Origin: an uncultured Alistipes sp.
GTDB taxonomy: Bacteria > Bacteroidota > Bacteroidia > Bacteroidales > Rikenellaceae
Length of the DNA stretch: 64,000 nucleotides
Assembly (NCBI GenBank): GCA_947573795.1
Contig: CANPHE010000004.1
Location: 26,863 to 90,862, forward strand
Reading direction: 5' to 3'
Shown: positions 38,274 through 47,127 of the stretch, piece after piece
Numbering within the stretch: position 1 is the stretch's first letter
Layout: every line of letters begins with the position of its first letter
The notes under the pieces: generated by a model
Told to the model about the DNA's origin: nothing
Seen by the model: the letters and a program-made list of their open reading frames with translations, nothing else
Database searches by the model: none
Position numbers and translations under genes: made by a program

Positions 38274-38466
38274 GGTAACTATATAACTACACCGCTTCAG
38301 TTCCTCGACCGTATTTTGCTTCGGATGGCCGGTGTCTCGCGGCGTCCCGCCACGTTCATAAATCTGACCCTCCCCTAAATCCCCTCCTCGGAGGGGACTT
38401 CCGGGTGCAACCCGCATGACCTCGGTGTTTTTCAGTTCGCTTGGTGTAAATTCGTATATAATTGCC
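38274..38466 (+). mobile_element. MITE-like TIR element, short form (copy 8)
   Basis: A 193-bp copy in the DUF2764-atpA gap. The left end GGTAACTATATAACTACACC and right end GGTGTAAATTCGTATATAAT are inverted. The CCCCTCCTCGGAGGGG hairpin is intact; the CGCGGC hairpin is slightly diverged. The 8-bp flanks GTATGTTT and TTTTGTTT agree in 6 positions. Confidence 0.75.
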
Positions 38467-38472
38467 TTTTGT

Positions 38473-39309
38473 TTATTCTTGCTTGAGGATAAGCTCTTTG
38501 CCGTCGAGCTCCCCGATCAGGCGGTCGAACATCTCGCGACCCTTCGCAGCGTCGAGCCGCGACCAGCGGGCCACGATGCCGATGCGGACCAGATAGGAGA
38601 GTATGGCATCGATATCGAAGTAGTCGAACGTCGCGATCTCCAGCGCTTCGTTCCAGCGGATCAGGTCGATCTTGCGCTCCTTCTCCACGAGGTTCGCCTC
38701 GTCGTTCACCGCCGCGATCACCGCGTCGATGTAGGGCAGTTCGCCGCGCAGGCCGAAATCGGCCGCCGAGCTGCGGCGCAGCTGGTCCACGACGTCGCCG
38801 TCGCCCACGGTCACCTCCTCGATGCTGCGCCCCGCCGTGCGGGCCGTGACGGCCGCAGCGACATTGCGCAGATTGCGGTCGAAGGCCGACCATTCGCGCA
38901 GGAAACGGCACCCTTTCGTCGCGCAGAGTTCGTAGTAGGCGGCGAAAAGCGACGTTTCGAAGCGCAGCGACGTGTCGACCGTCTCGGCATCCTCGCCTTC
39001 CGGATCGGCATAGGCGCGCACCACGCGGGCCAACGCTTCGGGCAGCCGCCGCGGTGCACGGAGTTCCTCTTCGAGCTCCTCGCGCGTGTAGTTGCCCAAC
39101 GCATTATGGGCCGAACGTCCCGCACGCAATGCCGCAAGGTTCTCGCAGTCGTAATAGCCGTGCAGCAGCCGCACCTGACGCGCATCGGCCGTGTCGACGC
39201 CTTCGAGAATCTCGGCGACGACAGCCCCCGCGTCGAAACCTTTGGTTTCGGCGTCGATGGCATACTCCCGCAGCGAAGCTACCAGACTGTAATATTCGGT
39301 CGCGAACAT
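38473..39309 (-). CDS. DUF2764 protein of the V-type ATPase operon (probable subunit C equivalent)
   Basis: A soluble, mostly helical protein of 278 residues found as a rule in V-ATPase operons of Bacteroidetes between subunits E and A. It begins MFATEYYSLVASLREYAID and includes YIDAVIAAVNDEANLVEKERKIDLIRWNEALEIATFDYFDIDAILSYLVR-type sequence near residue 190-245. Position and length suggest it takes the place of subunit C, which links the shaft to the membrane ring; that role is inferred. It is 6 bp downstream of atpE, and a repeat element begins 7 bp after its stop. Confidence 0.85.
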   Translation of the reverse strand: MFATEYYSLVASLREYAIDAETKGFDAGAVVAEILEGVDTADARQVRLLHGYYDCENLAALRAGRSAHNALGNYTREELEEELRAPRRLPEALARVVRAYADPEGEDAETVDTSLRFETSLFAAYYELCATKGCRFLREWSAFDRNLRNVAAAVTARTAGRSIEEVTVGDGDVVDQLRRSSAADFGLRGELPYIDAVIAAVNDEANLVEKERKIDLIRWNEALEIATFDYFDIDAILSYLVRIGIVARWSRLDAAKGREMFDRLIGELDGKELILKQE

Positions 39310-39315
39310 GACGCG

Positions 39316-39930
39316 TCAGGCCTTAAAGAGCAGTTGCGAAACCTTCTCGCGCAGGTACTCGCCCATGAGCGCCTCGATATCGGCTTCGGAGAACGAAATG
39401 TAATAACCGCCGTCCTTGGCGCCTACGCGGAAACCGGTCTTCACCTGCTCCGAGTAACCCACCTCGACACCGGCTGCGAGCAGTTCGGCAGCGCTCTTGG
39501 CCATTGCGGCGTCGAGCTCGGCACGGGCGGCTTCGGGCAGCAGGGCCTTCAGCTCCACCTTTCCGGCTGCGGCGCCGTTCCAATTGCGGGCCACCGAAAC
39601 GAGCATCTCCTTGATGAACGCCGGGTCCATGACAGCCTCCTTGACGCCCCGGGCCGTAGCCTTGGCGACGATCAGCGACGCGATCTCGGACTTGATCTTC
39701 GAAACGGCCTGCTTGCCGGCCAGCGCGATCTCCGTCAGGGTGTTCTTCTCGACATCCTCGGCCTTCGAGCGGGCCTGAGCGAGAATCTCGGCAGCCTGGC
39801 TCTGCGCCTCGGCGACGATCTTCGCAGCGCGGGCCTTCGCATCGGCGACGAGCGCATCGGCTTCGGTGCGGCCCTTCTCCAGTCCCTCGTCGTAGAGTTT
39901 CCGGGTCAACTCTTGCAGTTTGTTTTCCAT
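39316..39930 (-). CDS. atpE: V-type ATPase subunit E (peripheral stalk)
   Basis: A peripheral stalk subunit of 204 residues. The N-terminal half (about 1-115) is a long charged helix with alanine and glutamate heptads (GLEKGRTEADALVADAKARAAKIVAEA), which would pair with a subunit G-type helix. The C-terminal half is a compact domain that binds the head. Start MENKLQELTRK is taken; 15 codons upstream is another ATG at 39975, which lies at the promoter box. It is the first gene of the operon. No separate subunit F or G gene is present in the operon. Confidence 0.9.
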   Translation of the reverse strand: MENKLQELTRKLYDEGLEKGRTEADALVADAKARAAKIVAEAQSQAAEILAQARSKAEDVEKNTLTEIALAGKQAVSKIKSEIASLIVAKATARGVKEAVMDPAFIKEMLVSVARNWNGAAAGKVELKALLPEAARAELDAAMAKSAAELLAAGVEVGYSEQVKTGFRVGAKDGGYYISFSEADIEALMGEYLREKVSQLLFKA

Positions 39931-39972
39931 AGTCGTATAATGGTTTTGATTATCGTTTTCAATTTGCGCACA

Positions 39973-39980
39973 CAAATATA
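39973..39980 (-). promoter_or_regulatory. V-ATPase operon promoter -7 box
   Basis: CAAATATA reads TATATTTG on the operon strand, fitting TAnnTTTG, 42 bp before the atpE start. The 311-bp gap to the divergent FAD protein gene (39931-40241) otherwise holds only the opposing promoter and no gene. Confidence 0.6.
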
Positions 39981-40132
39981 CAAAAGATTATTCACCCGAC
40001 AGTCTTCGCCGCGTCAATTTATCCGTTTTTGACAAATTTACGACACAAATCGATCTTCGTGAATGTCGTACCGGCTTCCCGCATCCGCGGCCGAAACCGA
40101 TCTATCGACCGAACTTTTCACCCGGCATCCGC

Positions 40133-40162
40133 TTGAAATCCGGCAGCCTTTTATTACATTTG
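40133..40162 (+). promoter_or_regulatory. promoter of the FAD lipoprotein gene
   Basis: TTG at 40133-40135 (-33) and TACATTTG at 40155-40162 (-7), with a 19-bp spacer, 80 bp before the ATG. Confidence 0.68.
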
Positions 40163-40241
40163 TAACCGGATTCGAGCCGCCCGTACGCAGCCCCCGCGGT
40201 ATCGGCAAAAGAACCCGATAATCCACTAATCCGATTGCGGA

Positions 40242-42035
40242 ATGAAAAAACTGTTTCTCTGCGCCCTGCTCGGCGCGCTCTGCTGCGGCTGCGCAGCCGA
40301 CACCTCACGACGCGACGTCGACGTCCTGATCGTCGGCGGCACCACCTCCGGCACCTCCGCCGCCATCGCCGCGGCCCGTCACGGCGTCTCGGTCCTCCTG
40401 GTCGAACCCACGCCCATGCTGGGCGGCATGCTGACGGCCCAAGGCGTCAGCGCCACCGACGGCAATTACAGTCTCCACTCCGGCCTGTGGCAGGAGTTCC
40501 GCGAAAAGCTCCACGAACATTACGGCGGTCCCGAAGCCCTGCGCACGGGTTGGGTGAGCAACATCCAGTTCGAACCCCACGTCGCCGACAGCATCTTCAA
40601 AAGCCTCTGCGCCGCCGAACCGCAGCTCGAAGTACTCCACGGCTATAATTTGGCGGACATCCTGCACCGGGACAGCCGGGTGACGGGCGCCGAATTCACC
40701 GACGGCGACGGCAAGCGGCTCCGCGTGAAGGCCCGCATCACGATCGACGCCACCGACCTGGGCGACGCCCTGCCGATGTGCCAAACGCCCTACCGCCTGG
40801 GTATGGACTCCTGCGCCGAGACGGGCGAAGCGCTCGCCCCGCCCCAGGCCAACACCATCCTCCAGGACCTCACCGTCGTGGCCATCCTCAAGGATTACGG
40901 CCCCGGCGCCGACCGCACGATCGAGCGTCCCGCAGGATACGACCCCGCCGAGTTCGCCGATTGCTGCAAACGCCCCCAGGGCGACATATCGCCGCAGTTC
41001 ATGCTCGACTACGGACGGCTTCCGGGCGGCAAATACATGATAAACTGGCCGCTCGCCGGCAACGACGAATACGTCGACGCCGTGGAGCTTTCGGGTCGGG
41101 AGCGCGAAAAGGCCCTGGAGCCCGCCCGACAGAAGACCCTGCGGTTCGTCTACTACATCCAGCACGAACTGGGCTTGCGCAACCTGGGCATCGCCGACGA
41201 CGAATTCGACACGCCCGACGGCCTGGCCTACCTCCCCTACCACCGCGAGGGACGCCGTCTGGACGGCATCGTGCGGCTGACGCTCGACGACGTAACCGAC
41301 CGTTACGGCCGTCCGGACGCCCTCTACCGCACGGGAATCTCCGTAGGCGACTATCCGGTGGATCATCACCACAATTGCCTGCGGGACTTCGCGCCCATCG
41401 ACTTTCCGCCCGTACCGTCGTTCAGCATTCCCCTGGGAAGCCTCATTCCGGAGCGCACCGAGAATCTGATCGTCTCGGACAAAGCCATTTCGGTCACGAA
41501 CCTCATCAACGGCTCTACGCGGCTGCAACCCGTCGTGCTGCTGACGGGCCAAGCCGCCGGAACGCTCGCCGCACTGGCCGTACGCCGCGGCTGCACCCCC
41601 AGCGAGGTTCCCGTGCGGGAGGTCCAGCGTGCTCTGCTCGCGCAGAAGGCCTACCTCGTGCCGCTCTACGACGTGCATCCCGACGATCCCGACTTCGCCG
41701 TCCTGCAACGCATCGCCGCGACGGGCATCCTGCGCATGACGGGCGAGCCCTTCCATTGGGCCAATCGCTCGTGGTTCTATCCCGAGGCGACGATCTCCGC
41801 GGCGGAGTTCACCCGCGGATTGCACGAATATGCCCCGCAGGTGGCCGTCAGCAATGACGCAACCCCGCTCACGGCGACGGCGGCCGCCGAGCTGCTCCGA
41901 CAGGCCGGAGGTCGCGAAATCACCGTCCCCGACGGCACGCAGCCCGTCACGCGGCGCGTGCTGGCCCGGATGATCGAGCAGAGCCTCGACCCGTTCGCCC
42001 GGGAGATCGACCACCGCGGACATTTCATCCAGTAG
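40242..42035 (+). CDS. FAD-dependent oxidoreductase, exported (FAD_oxidored family)
   Basis: A 597-residue flavoprotein. Residues 1-17 (MKKLFLCALLGALCCGC) are an export signal, probably lipoprotein-type with Cys17. The dinucleotide-binding fold follows at once: DVLIVGGTTSGTSAAIAAARHGVSVLLVEP (about 27-56), then GGMLTAQGVS. A second FAD contact is near VSDKAISVTNLINGSTRLQPVVLLTGQAAG (about 410-440). Members of this group occur in polysaccharide-use settings in Bacteroidetes and often carry wrong labels such as xanthan lyase. The substrate is unknown. It lies 25 bp upstream of an SGNH hydrolase, so the pair may act together on an exported carbohydrate. Confidence 0.8.
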   Translation: MKKLFLCALLGALCCGCAADTSRRDVDVLIVGGTTSGTSAAIAAARHGVSVLLVEPTPMLGGMLTAQGVSATDGNYSLHSGLWQEFREKLHEHYGGPEALRTGWVSNIQFEPHVADSIFKSLCAAEPQLEVLHGYNLADILHRDSRVTGAEFTDGDGKRLRVKARITIDATDLGDALPMCQTPYRLGMDSCAETGEALAPPQANTILQDLTVVAILKDYGPGADRTIERPAGYDPAEFADCCKRPQGDISPQFMLDYGRLPGGKYMINWPLAGNDEYVDAVELSGREREKALEPARQKTLRFVYYIQHELGLRNLGIADDEFDTPDGLAYLPYHREGRRLDGIVRLTLDDVTDRYGRPDALYRTGISVGDYPVDHHHNCLRDFAPIDFPPVPSFSIPLGSLIPERTENLIVSDKAISVTNLINGSTRLQPVVLLTGQAAGTLAALAVRRGCTPSEVPVREVQRALLAQKAYLVPLYDVHPDDPDFAVLQRIAATGILRMTGEPFHWANRSWFYPEATISAAEFTRGLHEYAPQVAVSNDATPLTATAAAELLRQAGGREITVPDGTQPVTRRVLARMIEQSLDPFAREIDHRGHFIQ

Positions 42036-42060
42036 CATTTTCACGAAAAACGCATAACCG

Positions 42061-42798
42061 ATGTACTTTACTCGAAAAACACTCCTGGCGGCCCTCGCGG
42101 TCGCAACGATGTACGGCTCCGCCGCAACGGCGCAGCAGAAAGACGACTGGGCCAAATTCGGCCGTTACGAAGCGGCGAACGCCGCCCTGACCGAAGCCCC
42201 GAAAGCGATCCTGATGGGCAACTCGATCACCGAGTTGTGGAACCGCACCCGTCCGGAATTCTTCACCGAAAACGGATTGCTGTGCCGCGGCATCAGCGGT
42301 CAGACCTCCTCGCAGATGCTCGTGCGCTTCCGGGCCGACGTCCTCGATCTGAAGCCTCGGATCGTGGTGATCTGCGCCGGGACGAACGATCTGGCCCTCA
42401 ACACGGGATACATCTCCCACGAACATATCCTCGACAACCTCGAATCGATGGTCGAACTGGCGCGCGTCAACGGCATCCGGCCGATCCTGTGCGCCGTACC
42501 GCCGGCCGGAGAGTACGGATGGCGCAAGGGGCTCGAACCGGCGCCGAAGATCATCCGCCTCAACGCCATGATCCGCGCCTACGCCGAGGCCGAAGGGATT
42601 CCCTACGTCGATTATCATACGCCGATGGCCGCCGAGGACGGTTCGATGATCGCCGCCTACACCAACGACGGCGTACACCCGATAGATGCCGGCTACGAGG
42701 TCATGGAAGGGATTTTGCTGCCCGTTATCCGTCAGGTCGAGGCGCAAATCGCCGCGCCGAAGAAGGCCTGCAAGGCGAAAAAGCAGGTCCGGAGATAA
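42061..42798 (+). CDS. SGNH/GDSL-type hydrolase, exported
   Basis: An esterase or acetylhydrolase of 245 residues with a cleavable signal peptide (1-24, ending ATAQQ). The SGNH blocks are visible: GNSITELW (Ser55 nucleophile), GISGQTSSQML (Gly), CAGTNDLAL (Asn) and DGVHPIDAGY (Asp and His of the triad). It belongs to the platelet-activating-factor acetylhydrolase-like branch, whose gut members often remove acetyl groups from glycans. It follows the FAD protein by 25 bp and ends at a repeat element and terminator. Confidence 0.88.
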   Translation: MYFTRKTLLAALAVATMYGSAATAQQKDDWAKFGRYEAANAALTEAPKAILMGNSITELWNRTRPEFFTENGLLCRGISGQTSSQMLVRFRADVLDLKPRIVVICAGTNDLALNTGYISHEHILDNLESMVELARVNGIRPILCAVPPAGEYGWRKGLEPAPKIIRLNAMIRAYAEAEGIPYVDYHTPMAAEDGSMIAAYTNDGVHPIDAGYEVMEGILLPVIRQVEAQIAAPKKACKAKKQVRR

Positions 42799-42800
42799 GT

Positions 42801-42973
42801 CAAGCAACTATTTTCTCTTGCTTGCCGATTCGTTTAGAACCGTCGTTGTCTCGCGGCCCTTGGCCGCGTTGACAAGCCTGACCCTCCCCTAAATCCCCTC
42901 CTCGGAGGGGACTTCAAATACGGCCCGCAAGCATCAGGGCTTTAATGTATCAATTTCCATAAGTATAAGGCAA
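42801..42973 (+). repeat. TIR repeat element, degenerate copy 9
   Basis: Contains the CGCGGCCCTTGGCCGCG hairpin, CTGACCCTCCCCTAA and the intact CCCCTCCTCGGAGGGG hairpin. The ends (CAAGCAACTATTTTC on the left, ATAAGTATAAGGCAAC on the right) are much diverged. It lies between the 3' ends of convergent genes. Confidence 0.65.
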
Positions 42974-43008
42974 CCCCCGGAACGATCTACGGATCATCCC
43001 GGGGGTTG
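42971..43008. terminator. bidirectional terminator between SGNH hydrolase and DUF4301 genes
   Basis: A 10-bp perfect stem CAACCCCCGG/CCGGGGGTTG with an 18-base loop and TTTATT downstream on the plus strand. It is at the right edge of the repeat element. Confidence 0.7.
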
Positions 43009-43028
43009 TTTATTGAAAAGCAGGCATT

Positions 43029-44462
43029 CTACCGGTGCTGGGGACGCAGCAAGTCCTGCACCACCTTCACGGGCGAAAAGGTCGAGATGGGCACGTCCAC
43101 GAAAACCGTATTCCAGCACGCCATTGCGCCGTTCCACAGTCCGGGCAACTCCTGCGCACGCAGTTCGCGGCCGCCCGAGGATTTCGAAGAGATGAATCCC
43201 GTCGCGGGATCGACATACCGTTTCAGCTCGAACTTGCCGCCCTTCGCCGTCCGCACGCCGCACACCAGGTCCACGGGATTGAAATGCGTGGCGGATTTCA
43301 TCAAGGGCATATCTTCGGGAGCGATCTGGCTCGACTCGGCAATCTGCAACGACTCCGTACCGTCGGCATTGGCCACCCAGAAGGGACCGCCGCCCGGCTC
43401 GCCCTCGTTGCGGACCATGCCGCAGACACGAATCGGACGCTCCAGCACGCGGCGCAGCAACGCCCAGTCGTACCCGGCAGGCAGTTTCACGCACAATTCG
43501 CGTTCGATGAACTCGGCGACAGCCGCCGTATCGGCCCGGCCTTCGTCCATCGCCCGCAGGTATTCGAACGCGCGCTCCTGCAAGCCGAGCAACACCCCGG
43601 CCAACACCTTTTTATAGAGAACCGTATCGCCGCGCAGCGCGTCGGTCGTCACGTTATCGATATTCTTGATGAAAATCACGTCGGCATCGATCTCGTCGAG
43701 GTTCTCGATCAACGCACCGTGACCCGCGGGACGGAACAGCAGCGAACCGTCCGCCTGGCGGAAAGGCGTATTGTCGGGATTCACGGCGACGGTATCCGTC
43801 GAGGGTTTCTGCACCGAGAACGAAATGTCGTAACGCACGCCGAAACGCTTCTCGTAGACGGGAACCCGCTCGGCGAGCAGCGCCTCGAATCCGGCCCGAT
43901 GTTCGGGCGACACGGTGAAATGGATGCGCACGACACCGCCGGCCGACGCATAGGCCGCGCCCTCCACCAGATGCTCCTCGACCGCCTTGCGGGCACCGTC
44001 GGGATAAGCGTGGAAAGTCACCAGTCCCTTGGGCTTACGACCGTATTCCAGCCCTTCGTTGACGATGGCGTCGACCACCGCACGCTCGTCGGCGCCCTCG
44101 GGCAGCACCTTTTTCAGCTCGGGCCAAAAAGCGAACTCCTCGATATGCTCCAGCAGCGTATCGATGCCCTTGCCCCGCTTGCCGTCGTTGACGAACTCGA
44201 AAAGCTCCTTGAACATGCGCGTCGCGGCACCCGACGCAGGCACGAACTTCACGATGCGCAACCCCTCGGCCGCATCGTCGTAACGCTTGGCCGCCGCCTC
44301 CGCCGCTGCGGCATCGAGCGTCAGCACCCCGTCGCCGGGCGATGCGGCACGCACCACCTTCAGATAAGGAAATCCACGGCGGAAGTTTTCCAGTTGCCGT
44401 TCGACGGCTTCGCGCGTGAGGCCATGCGCCTCGATCTGTCGTAAATCTTTTTCTGTAAACAT
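43029..44462 (-). CDS. DUF4301 family protein
   Basis: A 477-residue cytoplasmic protein of a Bacteroidetes family with no established function. Landmarks are FVPASGAATRMFKELFEF near residue 95 and PKGLVTFHAYPDGARKAVEEHLVEGAAYA. Further on come FSVQKPSTDTVAVNPDNTPFR and GHGALIENLDEIDADVIFIKNIDNV. The pattern of ASGAATRM at a strand end, a later GGLLFRPAGHGALI-like segment and D-D-V-FIKNID recalls nucleotidyltransferase folds such as UDP-sugar pyrophosphorylases, so a sugar-nucleotide role is possible; this is inference. It is divergent from murB, with a repeat element in the gap. Confidence 0.8.
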   Translation of the reverse strand: MFTEKDLRQIEAHGLTREAVERQLENFRRGFPYLKVVRAASPGDGVLTLDAAAAEAAAKRYDDAAEGLRIVKFVPASGAATRMFKELFEFVNDGKRGKGIDTLLEHIEEFAFWPELKKVLPEGADERAVVDAIVNEGLEYGRKPKGLVTFHAYPDGARKAVEEHLVEGAAYASAGGVVRIHFTVSPEHRAGFEALLAERVPVYEKRFGVRYDISFSVQKPSTDTVAVNPDNTPFRQADGSLLFRPAGHGALIENLDEIDADVIFIKNIDNVTTDALRGDTVLYKKVLAGVLLGLQERAFEYLRAMDEGRADTAAVAEFIERELCVKLPAGYDWALLRRVLERPIRVCGMVRNEGEPGGGPFWVANADGTESLQIAESSQIAPEDMPLMKSATHFNPVDLVCGVRTAKGGKFELKRYVDPATGFISSKSSGGRELRAQELPGLWNGAMACWNTVFVDVPISTFSPVKVVQDLLRPQHR

Positions 44463-44478
44463 ACTATATCAATATCTT

Positions 44479-44673
44479 GGTTTTCGGTTTCTTTAATACA
44501 ACCCCGGTTTTTCGTCCGTTGAAACACTTAGGACAGTCGTTATCTCGCGGCCCTCGGCCGCGTTTATAAGTCTGACCCTCCCCTAAATCCCCTCCTCGGA
44601 GGGGACTTAAGACACAACCCGCGAAGTGATCGTGCTTTAGGAGTGGTTTCGTGTAAAGTTGTATGTAGTTGCC
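44479..44673 (+). repeat. TIR repeat element, copy 10
   Basis: Contains CGCGGCCCTCGGCCGCG, CTGACCCTCCCCTAA, the CCCCTCCTCGGAGGGG hairpin and a good right end GTGTAAAGTTGTATGTAGTT (44651-44670) ending in GCC at 44673. The left end is poor and its position is approximate. This copy sits between divergent starts, unlike most others. Confidence 0.65.
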
Positions 44674-44732
44674 CAGATTTATTTCCCGGCCGCAACTTCC
44701 GCCACGGTCATTCAAAGTTAGTAAATATTTCG

Positions 44733-44740
44733 TAACTTTG
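44733..44740 (+). promoter_or_regulatory. murB promoter -7 box, adjacent to the start codon
   Basis: TAACTTTG fits TAnnTTTG and ends six bases before the ATG at 44747, implying little or no untranslated leader. Confidence 0.6.
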
Positions 44741-44746
44741 CACATC

Positions 44747-45760
44747 ATGATCCGAGAATTTCATCGAACAGACCTCCGCGACCGCAACAGCTTCGGCATC
44801 GCCCAGCGCGCCGAACGGCTCGTGGAGTTCGAGACGGCGGAGGAGCTGCGCGCCCTTTTCGCTGCGGGAGTCCCCGACCGCTGGGCCGTGCTGTCCGGCG
44901 GCAACAACATCCTTTTCACGCGCGATTACGAGGGGCTGCTCGTCACCCCCGTCCGCCGCGAAATCCGTCCCGTGGGGGACGACGGCGAAGAGGTGCGCAT
45001 TCGCGTCGACGCAGGCGTCGAATGGGACGACCTGGTGGAATGGGCCGTCGAGCGCGACCTGTGGGGCATCGAGAACCTCTCGCTGATCCCCGGCAAGGCG
45101 GGTGCCGCCCCCGTACAAAACATCGGAGCCTACGGATGCGAGGCCAAAGATGCGATCCGCCGCGTGGAGATGTTCTGCGTCGAGACGGGCACCATGCTCA
45201 CGCTCGACGCCGCACACTGCGGATTCGGCTACCGCGAAAGCATCTTCAAACACGAATTGCGCGGCCGCGTAATCATCACCGCGATCGAAATCGCCCTGCA
45301 CCGCACCCCCTCGCCCCGCCTGGGCTACGGCGACGTGGAACGCGAGGTCGAGGCGCGCGGCGGCGTAACGCTGCGCAACATCCGCGAGGCGATCTGCGCG
45401 ATCCGCCGCGCGAAGCTCCCCGACCCCACGGTCACGGGCAACGCAGGCAGTTTCTTCAAAAACCCCGTCGTCGACCGCGACACGGCCGAACGGCTGCGGG
45501 TCGAATACCCCGACCTGCCGGTCTACCCCGTCGCCGGCCATCCCGACCGGGCGAAGCTCGCGGCAGGATGGCTCATCGACCGGGCCGGCATGAAGGGTTA
45601 CCGCGAAGGGCGCGTGGGGGTACACGAACGGCAAGCGTTGGTGCTGGTCAACCTGGGCGGCGCCACGGGCAGCGAAGTGATCGGCTTCGCCCGCAAGGTT
45701 CAGGAGCGTGTCCGAGAGCAGTTCGGCATCGCGATCGACACCGAGGTGAACATCTGGTAG
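44747..45760 (+). CDS. murB: UDP-N-acetylenolpyruvoylglucosamine reductase
   Basis: Reduces UDP-GlcNAc-enolpyruvate to UDP-MurNAc for peptidoglycan, using FAD and NADPH. The 337-residue product is of the type I (E. coli-like) kind. FAD-binding landmarks are VLSGGNNILF (about 45-54) and IPGKAGAAPVQNIGAYG (about 113-129). The catalytic serine is in TGNAGSFFKNP, and the final glutamate lies near VHERQALVLVN. MIREFHRTDLRDRNSF is the chosen start; an ATG 26 codons upstream lies before the promoter box. It heads a plus-strand group with tilS and holA. Confidence 0.95.
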   Translation: MIREFHRTDLRDRNSFGIAQRAERLVEFETAEELRALFAAGVPDRWAVLSGGNNILFTRDYEGLLVTPVRREIRPVGDDGEEVRIRVDAGVEWDDLVEWAVERDLWGIENLSLIPGKAGAAPVQNIGAYGCEAKDAIRRVEMFCVETGTMLTLDAAHCGFGYRESIFKHELRGRVIITAIEIALHRTPSPRLGYGDVEREVEARGGVTLRNIREAICAIRRAKLPDPTVTGNAGSFFKNPVVDRDTAERLRVEYPDLPVYPVAGHPDRAKLAAGWLIDRAGMKGYREGRVGVHERQALVLVNLGGATGSEVIGFARKVQERVREQFGIAIDTEVNIW

Positions 45761-45782
45761 ACCCGCAAAAACGAATACGACT

Positions 45783-47126
45783 ATGGCTTTCATCGAAGCG
45801 TTCCGCAAATACATCGCCGACAACGACCTGGCGAAGCCCGACGACCGGATTCTGCTGACCGTCTCGGGCGGTGTGGATTCGATGGTCCTGCTGGACCTCT
45901 TCGCCCGCAGCGGATACCGGATCGGCGTGGCGCACTGCAACTTCCAACTACGCGGCGCCGAAAGCGACGAGGACGAAATATTGGTCGAGGAGCGTGCCCG
46001 CATGTACGGCGTGCCGTTCTACAACCGCCGGTTCGACACCGCAGGCGAGATGGAGCGCACGGGCGAATCGATGGAAATGGCCGCCCGGAGGCTGCGCTAC
46101 GCCTGGTTCGAGGAGCTGAGACGCGCGGAGGGATACACCGTCGTGGCGATCGCCCACCATGCCGACGACTCGATCGAAACCTTCTTCATCAACCTGCTGC
46201 GCGGCACGGGACTGCGCGGCCTGACCGGCATCTCGACCCAGATCGGCAAGATCGTCCGCCCGTTGATGTTCGCCTCGCGCAAGGAGATTCTCGAATACGC
46301 CGTGGCGAACCGCATCCCCTACCGCGAAGACTCGTCGAACCGTTCGACCAAATACCTGCGCAACAAGATCCGCCTGGGACTGGTACCCCGCATCCGGGAG
46401 ATCAAGCCCAAATTCACGCAGCTGATGCGCCGCAACATCGGCCGTCTGACCGACGCGCAACGCTTCATCGACCACGCCGTCGAACGCATCCGCCGGGAGG
46501 CCGTCACGTCGGAAAACGGCATCGACACGATCCATATCGACCGCATCGACCCCGGATTCCCGCTCGAATTCGTCATCTACGAACTGCTCGGCTCGGCCTA
46601 CGGATTCAAGGGCGACGTGATCGACGCCCTGTGCCGCGCCCTGGCGCATGAAGCCACCGGGCGGCGCTTCTACTCGCGCGAGCGGATGGCCACGGTCGAC
46701 CGGGGCCGCATCGTCGTGTTCCCCATCGCTCCCGACGATCCGTGCCGCACGGAGGTCGAACGCGGCGCTCTGCGTAGCTACTGCGGCAATGCGGTGCTCT
46801 ACTACGAATACCTCGACATCGGCCTGGTGGAGGATTTCGGCGTCCCGGAGAACGTCGCGCAGGTCGATGCCGACAAACTGCAATTCCCGCTCACGCTGCG
46901 CCGCTGGCAGGAGGGCGACTCGTTCGTCCCCTTCGGCATGACGGGCCGCAAGAAGGTGAGCGACTTTCTGATCGACCGCAAAGTCTCGCTGCCCGAGAAA
47001 CAGCGGCAGTTCGTGCTGCTGTCGGGCGAGGATATCGTGTGGGTCGTCGGCCGCCGCATCGACGACCGCTTCCGCCTCACCTCCGAGACCGAAAACGTGC
47101 TGCGCATCACCCAAGAAATCGTCTGA
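45783..47126 (+). CDS. tilS: tRNA(Ile)-lysidine synthase
   Basis: Converts C34 of the tRNA-Ile CAU anticodon to lysidine so that it reads AUA. The 447-residue product has the PP-loop SGGVDSM (about residues 29-35) after ILLTV, HCNFQLRG, ARRLRYAWFEEL, AHHADDSIETFFINLLRGTGLRGL, a central substrate domain and the C-terminal TilS domain (about 370-447, LRRWQEGDSFVPFGMTGRKKVSDFL). Twenty-two bases separate it from murB and one base from holA, so the three are probably one transcript. Confidence 0.95.
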   Translation: MAFIEAFRKYIADNDLAKPDDRILLTVSGGVDSMVLLDLFARSGYRIGVAHCNFQLRGAESDEDEILVEERARMYGVPFYNRRFDTAGEMERTGESMEMAARRLRYAWFEELRRAEGYTVVAIAHHADDSIETFFINLLRGTGLRGLTGISTQIGKIVRPLMFASRKEILEYAVANRIPYREDSSNRSTKYLRNKIRLGLVPRIREIKPKFTQLMRRNIGRLTDAQRFIDHAVERIRREAVTSENGIDTIHIDRIDPGFPLEFVIYELLGSAYGFKGDVIDALCRALAHEATGRRFYSRERMATVDRGRIVVFPIAPDDPCRTEVERGALRSYCGNAVLYYEYLDIGLVEDFGVPENVAQVDADKLQFPLTLRRWQEGDSFVPFGMTGRKKVSDFLIDRKVSLPEKQRQFVLLSGEDIVWVVGRRIDDRFRLTSETENVLRITQEIV

Positions 47127-47127
47127 C

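Noticed and set aside
34592..38278. A 1228-codon open frame antisense to atpD, atpB and atpA
   Set aside because: It spans three well-supported genes and their junctions on the opposite strand and resembles no protein family.
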